A stretch of DNA of 16,255 nucleotides from Collinsella aerofaciens (lineage in GTDB: Bacteria; Actinomycetota; Coriobacteriia; Coriobacteriales; Coriobacteriaceae), in assembly GCA_030841765.1 (NCBI GenBank), contig JAUUSS010000051.1, forward strand, positions 1 to 16,255, given 5' to 3'. This document shows positions 6,728 through 13,214 of the stretch, piece after piece. The position numbers were made by a program, and so were the translations under genes. The number at the start of each line of letters is the position of its first letter. Position 1 is the first letter of the stretch. Under the pieces are notes generated by a model. The model was not told the origin of the DNA. It ran no database searches and saw only the letters and a list, made by a program, of their open reading frames with translations.

Positions 6728-8023
6728 CTACGCCCCAAGTGCAGCCATGGGGATCACCGCCACGCCGTCGTCGCGTGTGTAGGCGATGCTCCCCTTTCCA
6801 ACCACGACCGCCAAAAAAGCCGGCGCAGCATTCTGTGCGGCAGGGTTGGAGAGCACTTTCTTCTCCAGCGCCTTGAGGTTTCTCGCTCCGTCGTCTGCCT
6901 TCGTCTCGCTCAGCTTGACCTCGATGGCTCCCCAGCGCCCGTCGTGCTCAACGATCAAATCGACCTCAAGGCCTTTCTCATCTCGGAAATAATGGACGCT
7001 GTTGTCGACGCCGCCGTAGGTAGAAAGGAACACGCGCACGTCGCGCAGGACAAGGTTCTCAAAGAGCATCCCCAGCGTCTGCATGTCGCCAAGCAGCCGC
7101 TCAGGGGTAGCCCCCAGTAACGCCGCCGCAAGCGACGGGTCACAGAAGTAGCGCTTGGGGCGCACGCGAACGCGGGCCTTCGAGCGCATGGGCGGCTCCC
7201 ATCCGCACAGGTCCTCGGTCAGCTTGAGCCTGTTGAAGAGGTCCAGGTACGCAGCGATGGTCCTCTCGTCGGGGCCCGCCTCACCGTATGAGGCGTCCTT
7301 TATGAGCGTCTTGTACGTGACAGCTTGGCTCTCGTTCATGGCAAGAGCTCGCAAAAGGCCGTGTGCAAGCTCGGGCGACATGCCCTCGTCCAGCACGTTG
7401 ACGTCGAGCACCGAGTGCACGTACTGGCTTGCCGTCTCTCGCGCAAGATCTTCCGAAAGCCCAAGATTTGCAGGCCAACCGCCCCTGCAGCACCAGCGGG
7501 CGACGTCATCCACCGTGCTCTCGCGACGCTGAGGGGCAAAATCCTCGCCCTTAAAGAGGCTTGCCAGTGACACGAGCGGCTCGCCGTCGCCCGACTCACA
7601 CAGGGCCATGGGGCGCATTGACAGACGGGCGATCCTACCCGTGCCGGAATGACGAACATGGCTGCGCTCCTCGCTTTTGAGCGCGGTCGAACCCGTGAGC
7701 AAAAGTGTCCCCCGTTCGTTGCCGCTCGCGTCCACGAAACGCCGGGCGGCATCCCAAACCTCGGGCACCTCCTGCCATTCATCGACCAGGTGTGGCGCAT
7801 CGCCGATGAGCGCCAGGCTTGGGTCGACCTCTGCCGCCGCACGCTGCGCAGGCTCATCGAGCCTGGAGACGCTCGCCGAGCGAGAGAGCGCCGTCCAGGT
7901 CTTGCCGCACCATTTGGGGCCGTTGATCTCCACACAGCCAAACGCCCGCATAAGGGTGTCGAGGCGCTCCTCTATGAGCCGGGGCCTATATCCCTTTTGG
8001 GTCAATCTCTTTGGTGCATCCAT
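6728..8023 (-). CDS. AAA_14/DUF4143-type ATPase with ExD...ExK C-terminal domain
   Basis: The 431-residue protein fits the common AAA_14 plus DUF4143 ATPase family. Walker A is GPKWCGKT at 35-42 and Walker B is HLVDEWQ around 78-84. A sensor-like LLLTGS lies at 107-112, and the typical RYFCDPSLAAALLG and FENLVLRDVR segments at about 291-330. The C-terminal part has E353, D355, E368 and K370 in GLEVDLIVEHDGRWGAIEVK, the PD-(D/E)XK nuclease-like pattern of DUF4143. Family function is not established; such genes are scattered in bacterial genomes, often mobile, with suggested roles in DNA processing or defence. The gene lies downstream of a second, unrelated AAA ATPase on the same strand, but 185 bases and an array of 23-bp repeats separate them, so it probably has its own promoter. 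The ATG at 8023 has only a weak GAGGG-type site upstream. Confidence 0.88.
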   Translation of the reverse strand: MDAPKRLTQKGYRPRLIEERLDTLMRAFGCVEINGPKWCGKTWTALSRSASVSRLDEPAQRAAAEVDPSLALIGDAPHLVDEWQEVPEVWDAARRFVDASGNERGTLLLTGSTALKSEERSHVRHSGTGRIARLSMRPMALCESGDGEPLVSLASLFKGEDFAPQRRESTVDDVARWCCRGGWPANLGLSEDLARETASQYVHSVLDVNVLDEGMSPELAHGLLRALAMNESQAVTYKTLIKDASYGEAGPDERTIAAYLDLFNRLKLTEDLCGWEPPMRSKARVRVRPKRYFCDPSLAAALLGATPERLLGDMQTLGMLFENLVLRDVRVFLSTYGGVDNSVHYFRDEKGLEVDLIVEHDGRWGAIEVKLSETKADDGARNLKALEKKVLSNPAAQNAAPAFLAVVVGKGSIAYTRDDGVAVIPMAALGA

Positions 8024-8051
8024 AGACGGCCGTCCCTCTCTATCACGCGAT

Positions 8052-8160
8052 ATGCGAAATTACGCCATTCTCAATGCTGATTTTACGCTACTTTCAATGT
8101 AGTTTTTACGCCATGACAGATGTAGTTTTTACGCCATTTTCATTGAAGGTTTTACGCTTG
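8052..8160. repeat. Iteron-like array: five 23-bp repeats upstream of the DUF4143 ATPase
   Basis: The core TTACGC recurs with ACGC at 8062, 8085, 8108, 8131 and 8154, exactly 23 bases apart each time. Two units share TGTAGTTTTTACGCCA identically (8098-8113 and 8121-8136); the others are degenerate copies with TTTTACGCT or AATTACGCCA. Most units also share a TTTCAAT-like stretch between cores. The array ends about 29 bases before the ATPase start at 8023, so it covers the region where that gene's promoter should lie. The constant 23-base phase (just over two helical turns) suggests cooperative protein binding on one face of DNA. Confidence 0.85.
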
Positions 8161-8208
8161 GCATCCTTAGCGCGACCCATTCCGAGCATCACATCAGAGC
8201 GTGCTTGG

Positions 8209-9600
8209 TTATCTCCGCTCGCACATCTCGGCAAACGAAATCAGCTTGGCATCTCCCCTGCTCGCCGCAGCTTCCTGACATCCTTGCGTAAAGCCTCGCT
8301 TCGAGAAGATCGCATAGCTTTTGTGCTGCCGCCTAAAGAGCTCGCTTCGATGCACGAGCTTTTGCAGCACGTCTTCGCCCACCGGTTCATTGCGCCATTT
8401 GCATTCCGCAAACAGCGCAGTGCCCTCGCCATCGTCAACAATCAAGTCGATTTCTTCCTGCGTATGCGTGCGATTATCCGTCCCCCACCAGCGCCCAACG
8501 CTTGCCGGAACCACATCAAGCTGGCCCGCCCGCGCGAGTTCGTACACGTATTGTCTGCATATAAGCTCAAAGACCGTACCCATGTAATCCGATACGTGCG
8601 GCTCAATGCGCTCATACGCCATCTCGGCCATATCGTTTTGAATCAGCCCGATGTTCTGCGGAACAAACTTGTACCAGAACCTAAACATCTGATCGCTCAG
8701 CAGATACACGGCTCGCTTATTGCTCGTCTCGTTTAGGGGCAGCTCGCGCTCGACAATCCCAAGCGACGCCAGCTTATCCACATAGCTCTTTACGTTGCTC
8801 GCAGGGATTCCCGTAGAGCTCGCAATCTCCGAGATCTTCGAGCGCCCCTGGGCAATTGCTTGCACGATCGCATCATATTGCTCGGGATTGCGGCACTCCT
8901 GCAATAGCAGGTTACTCGGCTCCTCAAAGAGATAGCCCGTAGGAGTTAGAAAAAGACGTTTGATGTTGTCCTTGAGCGGTGCGGCAGGATCGACTTTCTC
9001 GATATATGCAGGAATGCCACCTGTCATGCCATAGCAAACTGCAGCGTCTTCGCGACCCATGCTCTGCCACAACCCGAGGGTCGTCGTAAAATCGAGCGGC
9101 ATGATCTTAAACTGGGCCGTACGCCTACCGTATAGTGGGCTCTCGTAGCCCAACACCTGCTCTTCCATAAACGAAAGCGACGACCCGCACAGGATAAGCA
9201 TAAGCTTGGTCTCTTTGTACAAGTGATCGATCTTGTCTTGCAGCAACGAGCTGATCTCGGGATTCGATTGGGCGAGATAAGGATACTCGTCGATCACGAC
9301 AATCAAACGTTCCGTGCGAGCCATGGTAGCCAACGCATCGAACGCCTCGTCAAAACTACGAAACGACACGCCAGCAACACCAACGGAGCCCGCAAGTATC
9401 GCCTGGCTAAAGCCATGCAGGTTTGCCTCTGCATTGGTACGACGAGCTTGAAAGTAAATAGCCTTCTTGCCTTGGATAAACTCTGTGATAAGGCGCGTTT
9501 TGCCCACGCGACGGCGGCCGTAAATCACAGGCATCTCAAAGGAGCCCGTGCCATACAGTCGATTGAGCTCGGACATTTCCACTGTTCTTCCGATAAACAT
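8209..9600 (-). CDS. ATPase_2/DUF234-type AAA ATPase with ExD...ExK C-terminal domain
   Basis: The 463-residue protein matches the archaeal-type ATP-binding family ATPase_2 plus DUF234. Walker A is GRRRVGKT at 28-35, Walker B is LIVVIDEYPYL at about 99-109 (D104, E105), and a sensor-like LILCGSS lies at 135-141. A winged-helix-like segment follows at about 243-290 (ISEIASSTGIPASNVKSYVD). The C-terminal DUF234 part carries E383, D385, E399 and K401 (EIDLIV...FAECKW), a PD-(D/E)XK-like pattern. Biological role is unknown for the family. The ATG at 9600 is supported by AGGAAGG 8 bases upstream. A perfect inverted repeat with a TATAAT box covers the promoter position. Codon use is less G/C-biased than in neighbouring metabolic genes, which suggests horizontal acquisition. 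It is followed by a DUF4143 ATPase on the same strand. Confidence 0.9.
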   Translation of the reverse strand: MFIGRTVEMSELNRLYGTGSFEMPVIYGRRRVGKTRLITEFIQGKKAIYFQARRTNAEANLHGFSQAILAGSVGVAGVSFRSFDEAFDALATMARTERLIVVIDEYPYLAQSNPEISSLLQDKIDHLYKETKLMLILCGSSLSFMEEQVLGYESPLYGRRTAQFKIMPLDFTTTLGLWQSMGREDAAVCYGMTGGIPAYIEKVDPAAPLKDNIKRLFLTPTGYLFEEPSNLLLQECRNPEQYDAIVQAIAQGRSKISEIASSTGIPASNVKSYVDKLASLGIVERELPLNETSNKRAVYLLSDQMFRFWYKFVPQNIGLIQNDMAEMAYERIEPHVSDYMGTVFELICRQYVYELARAGQLDVVPASVGRWWGTDNRTHTQEEIDLIVDDGEGTALFAECKWRNEPVGEDVLQKLVHRSELFRRQHKSYAIFSKRGFTQGCQEAAASRGDAKLISFAEMCERR

Positions 9601-9608
9601 AGGGCCAT

Positions 9609-9615
9609 CCTTCCT
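9609..9615 (-). promoter_or_regulatory. Ribosome binding site of the DUF234 ATPase
   Basis: AGGAAGG on the minus strand lies 8 bases upstream of the ATG at 9600. Confidence 0.6.
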
Positions 9616-9618
9616 TTG

Positions 9619-9668
9619 CGTTATAGCTAGCTATATTATACCTTCCTATAATATAGCTAGCTATAACG
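9619..9668. promoter_or_regulatory. Perfect 22-bp inverted repeat over the promoter of the DUF234 ATPase
   Basis: The arms 9619-9640 and 9647-9668 are exact reverse complements, separated by CCTTCC. Each arm itself holds the 14-base palindrome TATAGCTAGCTATA, giving nested symmetry. A perfect TATAAT is present on each strand (9647-9652 on plus; 9635-9640 read on minus). The minus-strand copy would give a start about 28 bases upstream of the ATPase ATG. No consensus -35 is seen. It looks like an operator/promoter bound by a dimer or pair of dimers, possibly firing in both directions; a terminal-repeat remnant of a small mobile element is the alternative. Confidence 0.75.
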
Positions 9669-9733
9669 TAATTCGACAAGCGGCGCACACGAAAGGGGCG
9701 GTACACCACCGCACGTGGACCGTTCCGGAAAAT

Positions 9734-9838
9734 GCATCCCGTTCTGGAGCCAAAAACTGGGCCGTAGTTTCCGCCAAACATGCCATCCGTTCATCCCATT
9801 CTGAGGCTTGAATCCGGAACACAGTTTCCGCTCCAAAC
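9734..9838. repeat. Degenerate 57-bp tandem repeat
   Basis: CATCCCGTTCTGGAGC (from 9735) realigns with CATCCCATTCTGAGGC (from 9792), and AGTTTCCGC at 9766-9774 realigns with AGTTTCCGC at 9823-9831. Both pairs are exactly 57 bases apart with no gap between them. The two copies have diverged in the middle. CCGGAA words flank the units (9725-9730 and 9814-9819). It may be a dispersed intergenic repeat of this lineage; only these two copies are visible. Confidence 0.6.
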
Positions 9839-9870
9839 AAAAGGCCCCGGCTCGCGATGGAGCCGGGGCC
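9835..9870 (-). terminator. Strong intrinsic terminator of the ygfK-ferredoxin-xdhD operon
   Basis: A perfect 11-bp G/C-rich stem (GGCCCCGGCTC at 9843-9853 with GAGCCGGGGCC at 9860-9870) has a 6-base loop. On the minus strand it is followed by TTTTGTTT. It lies 63 bases past the xdhD stop codon and is the clearest terminator in the window. Confidence 0.9.
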
Positions 9871-9933
9871 AAAGGTGCAGCATATACAGTTGGTGTTGTG
9901 CGCGAACAGCCCATCAGCAATGCCGTCTGCGCC

Positions 9934-12711
9934 CTACCCACGGTGACGGGCGCGGCTGTACGGCGTATCCACCATGGGCAGATCCGGACGCAGCTTGCCG
10001 TCGAATGCGCGATAGGCGTTCTGCACGGCGGGCGCCGTGGGGATCGTTGCGATCTCGCCGATGCCCTTGCCGCCGTATGCCACGGGCAGCAGTTCGTCCT
10101 TCTCCACGTAGATGGCGTGGATATCCGGAATCTCGGGCGCGCGGAACAACCCGAGCGTGCCGTACCTTGCCTGGGGCACGCAGTCCTTGAGCGGCCAGTC
10201 CTCGGTCAGTGCATAACCCATACCCATGAGCACGCCGCCTTCGATCTGACCCTGGATGGAGATGGGATTGACCACCTTGCCGGAATCGTGCGCGGCATAG
10301 ACCTCGCTCACGCGGCCGTCATCGTCCAGAATGACCACATGCGTGGCAAAGCCGTAGCAGATGTGGCTTTTGGGGTTGGGAACGTCGGCACCCAGCTTGT
10401 CGGTCGGCTCCAGATACACGTAGCCAAACTCGCATCCCTCGAGCGCCTTGATGGCGACCGCGGGATCTTGAGGATGCATACCCTGGCCGGCGACGAGCTC
10501 CTGAGTGCGCAGCTGATAGGCGCGGCCGTCGTCATACTCGATCTTGACGCCGTCACCATGCGCGCTCACGGGGGTATCGGGTGCAGGCTTTCCGGCCTCG
10601 ATGCCAAGCATGGCATCGCGCAGCAGGAAGGCGGCACCGCGCACGGCCTCGCCGGTCACGACCGTCTGACGCGAGCCAGACGTAGTGCCGGAGTCGGGAG
10701 CGTTCTCGGTGGAGCACTCGCCGTTGGCGATGCAGCGAAGCGGCAGGCCGCATGCCTCGGCAACGTCCTGCAAAAAGACGGTGTTACAGCCCTGGCCGAT
10801 GTCGGACGTGGCGGCATAGACCACGGCCACGCCGTTCTCGACGCGGATCTTGCAGCGGCCGGCATCGGGCAGGCCCACGCCCACGCCGGCGTTCTTCATG
10901 GCGCAGGCAATGCCGGCATGTCCGGGATGCGCGTAGTAGGCATCCTTGACCTCGAGCAGCGTCTCCTTAAGTGCCGTGGAGCAGTCGGCAATCTGGCCGT
11001 TGGGCAAAACCTCGCCCGGCTCGATGGCATTACGGTAGCGGATCTCCCACGGATCCAGGCCGACCTTCTCTGCCAGCAGGTCGATCAGGCTCTCGAGCGC
11101 AAACTCGGACTGGCAAACGCCAAAGCCGCGGTACGCACCGGCGGGCGGGTTGTTGGTGTAGTAGCCAAAGCCGCGAATGTCGGTGTTCTGGTACTTGTAG
11201 GGGCCGACGGCATGCGTGCAGGCGCGCTCGAGCACCGGGCCGCACAGCGACGCGTAGGCGCCAGTATCAAAGTTGATCTCGCAGTCCAGGCCGGTAAAGT
11301 TGCCCTCGGCGTCGCAACCCAGCGTAAAGGTACCGTCCATGGCATGGCGCTTGGGATGGAACGCAAGCGACTCAGCGCGCGTGAGCTTGCACTTCACAGG
11401 ACGCTGGAACTCATATGCGGCGAGCGCGGCCAGGTGTTGGATGGACACGTCCTCCTTGCCGCCAAAGCCGCCACCCACGAGCATGGTCTCGACGACCACA
11501 CGCTCGGGCTCGTTATCCCAGCCAAACATATGGGCGCACTCTTTGCGCGTATCGTAGGCACCTTGGTCGGTCGACTGCACCTTGACGCCGTTCTTGTACG
11601 GGAAGCCCACGGCGCACTCGGGCTCCAAGAAGGCATGCTCGGTAAAGGGCGTGGTAAAGCGCTGTGTCACGGTAAACGCGCTCTCTGCCAGCGCCTTGGC
11701 GGCGTCGCCGCGCGTCACGTGACGGCTCTGGCACACGTTGTCCTTGAGCTCCACCGTGTTGCCAAAGGCAAAGAAGCTGTCGTGCAGGCGCGGGGCGTCG
11801 GCAGCCCTGGCCTCGGCGATGTTGCGCACGGGCTCCAGCGGCTCGTAGTCAATCTTTACGAGCTTCTTGGCCTTCTCGAGCGTCGCCTCGTCCTCGGCAA
11901 CCACCAGCACGATGGCATCGCCCACGCAGCGGGTGATATCGCCCTGGGCGATCATGACATCCCAGTCCTGGATAAGGTGGCCGACCTGGTTGACCGGCAC
12001 GTCCTCGGCGCGCAGGATGCCCACCACGCCGGGCAGGGCCTCGGCCTTGGAGGTGTCGATGGAGAGCACGCGGGCGCGCGGATACTTGGAGCGCACGGCG
12101 CTGGCATAGGTCAGGCCCGGCTGATCAAGCTCGTCGATGTCGTCGGGATACTTGCCCTCACCGAGCACCTTCTTGCGCACGTCAATACGGAAGGCGCGCT
12201 TGCCCACGCCGTAGTCGTCGCCGCGCTCCAAGTCCTCGTCAATCTGCTTTTCGCCGCGGAGCACCGCAGCTGCCAGCGAAATGCCCTCGATAATCTTCTT
12301 GTAGCCGGTGCAGCGGCAGACGTTGCCACGGATGGCGTACTTGATCTGCTCCTCGGTGGGCTCGGGGTCCTCGGCGATGAGCGCTGCACCCGCCATGACC
12401 ATGCCGGGGATGCAAAACCCGCACTGTACGGCGCCCACGGCGCCAAAGGCGTATACAAAGGCCTCGCGCACGTCCTCGGGCAGGCCCTCGACGGTCACGA
12501 TGTTGCGGCCGGCGGCAAGAGCGGTGGTCAGCACGCAAGCCTTGACGGCCGCGCCGTCCACGTGGATGGTGCAGGTGCCGCAGGCACCCTCGGAGCAGCC
12601 GTCCTTGGCGGAGTGAATGTGCAGGTCGTCGCGCAGGTAGCGCAGCAGCGGTTTGTTTTGGGTCGTCGTGCGCTCGACGCCGTTAACGGTAAAAGTGAAT
12701 TCCTGTGCCAT
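9934..12711 (-). CDS. xdhD: XdhD-type molybdenum hydroxylase (fused [2Fe-2S] and Moco domains), probable purine hydroxylase
   Basis: The 925-residue protein fuses a two-[2Fe-2S] domain to the molybdopterin domain, as in E. coli XdhD (956 residues). C39, C44, C47 and C59 bind the plant-type cluster; C97, C100, C132 and C134 the second. The Moco part has GGGFGGKE (413-420), AYRGFG with R528, and E886 in GKGIGE. These correspond to xanthine dehydrogenase Glu802, Arg880 and the catalytic Glu1261 (bovine numbering); aldehyde oxidases lack the first two. A purine substrate such as xanthine or hypoxanthine is therefore likely. There is no FAD domain, and no FAD-subunit gene is visible, so electrons must leave by another carrier. 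It is the last gene of a leftward operon, 12 bases after the polyferredoxin gene, and is closed by a strong terminator. In related organisms such enzymes can carry a selenium cofactor; this is not visible in the sequence, and there is no in-frame TGA. Confidence 0.92.
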   Translation of the reverse strand: MAQEFTFTVNGVERTTTQNKPLLRYLRDDLHIHSAKDGCSEGACGTCTIHVDGAAVKACVLTTALAAGRNIVTVEGLPEDVREAFVYAFGAVGAVQCGFCIPGMVMAGAALIAEDPEPTEEQIKYAIRGNVCRCTGYKKIIEGISLAAAVLRGEKQIDEDLERGDDYGVGKRAFRIDVRKKVLGEGKYPDDIDELDQPGLTYASAVRSKYPRARVLSIDTSKAEALPGVVGILRAEDVPVNQVGHLIQDWDVMIAQGDITRCVGDAIVLVVAEDEATLEKAKKLVKIDYEPLEPVRNIAEARAADAPRLHDSFFAFGNTVELKDNVCQSRHVTRGDAAKALAESAFTVTQRFTTPFTEHAFLEPECAVGFPYKNGVKVQSTDQGAYDTRKECAHMFGWDNEPERVVVETMLVGGGFGGKEDVSIQHLAALAAYEFQRPVKCKLTRAESLAFHPKRHAMDGTFTLGCDAEGNFTGLDCEINFDTGAYASLCGPVLERACTHAVGPYKYQNTDIRGFGYYTNNPPAGAYRGFGVCQSEFALESLIDLLAEKVGLDPWEIRYRNAIEPGEVLPNGQIADCSTALKETLLEVKDAYYAHPGHAGIACAMKNAGVGVGLPDAGRCKIRVENGVAVVYAATSDIGQGCNTVFLQDVAEACGLPLRCIANGECSTENAPDSGTTSGSRQTVVTGEAVRGAAFLLRDAMLGIEAGKPAPDTPVSAHGDGVKIEYDDGRAYQLRTQELVAGQGMHPQDPAVAIKALEGCEFGYVYLEPTDKLGADVPNPKSHICYGFATHVVILDDDGRVSEVYAAHDSGKVVNPISIQGQIEGGVLMGMGYALTEDWPLKDCVPQARYGTLGLFRAPEIPDIHAIYVEKDELLPVAYGGKGIGEIATIPTAPAVQNAYRAFDGKLRPDLPMVDTPYSRARHRG

Positions 12712-12723
12712 GGTGATTCCCTT

Positions 12724-13203
12724 CTACACGCCGGCGGCGATGCCGGTGCGGTCGTGGATGGCGCCATGCGGGCAGATGACGGCGCACATGCCGCACGACA
12801 GGCAGTCCGCGCCGTCGATATGGGCGCAGTTGTCCTCGATGCGGATAGCGCCGGCAGGGCACTTTTTGGCGCACATGCCGCAACCGATGCAGCTCGTGTC
12901 GCAGATCTTGCGGGCGATGGCGCCCTTATCGGTGTTGTTGCAGCGCACCAGGATGTTCTGGTAGCCGGGAACGAAGGCAATCACGCGCTGCGGGCACGCC
13001 ATGCTGCACAGGCCACAGCCCGTGCACTTGGAGCGGTCCACGCGGGCGATGCCATCGACCAGCGCAATGGCGCCGTGGGGGCAGGCCGTGACGCAGGCGC
13101 CACAGCCAATGCAGCCTTCGCTGCAGTGGGCGTCGCCGCCTGCGGAGGCGCAACCGCTTCCGCAGGCAACGTAGGCCACGTTATGTTGAATGGATTTGGC
13201 CAT
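12724..13203 (-). CDS. RnfB-like soluble polyferredoxin with four [4Fe-4S] motifs
   Basis: The 159-residue protein has four complete CxxCxxCxxxC(P) motifs: C31/34/37/41, C60/63/66/70, C105/108/111/115 and C134/137/140/144. There are extra cysteines at 14, 18, 27, 88, 101 and 126. The linker VPGYQNILVRCNNTDKG followed by CIGCGMCAKKCP is typical of the C-terminal ferredoxin part of RnfB, the electron-input subunit of the Rnf complex. The N-terminal membrane helix and first Fe-S domain of RnfB are absent, so this version should be cytosolic. It starts 11 bases after ygfK and ends 12 bases before xdhD, so the three are surely one transcript. The best inference is an electron wire between XdhD and YgfK. 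AGGCGAG lies 6 bases ahead of the ATG at 13203. Other clusters use YgfS/YgfT-type proteins for a comparable role. Confidence 0.92.
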   Translation of the reverse strand: MAKSIQHNVAYVACGSGCASAGGDAHCSEGCIGCGACVTACPHGAIALVDGIARVDRSKCTGCGLCSMACPQRVIAFVPGYQNILVRCNNTDKGAIARKICDTSCIGCGMCAKKCPAGAIRIEDNCAHIDGADCLSCGMCAVICPHGAIHDRTGIAAGV

Positions 13204-13214
13204 AAGAGACTCGC

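Larger units (their letters stand above)
9601..9933. other. 333-base intergenic region: palindrome, degenerate tandem repeat and terminator, no gene
   Basis: It holds the 9619-9668 palindrome, a degenerate 57-base tandem repeat (about 9734-9838) and the minus-strand terminator of the xdhD operon (9835-9870). The remainder (9871-9933) shows nothing recognisable. The short reading frames here have no credible start signals. Confidence 0.5.

Noticed and set aside
8052..8160. CRISPR array
   Set aside because: The repeat-to-repeat distance is only 23 bases, the bases between cores are partly conserved, and no cas gene is present. Phased binding sites explain it better.
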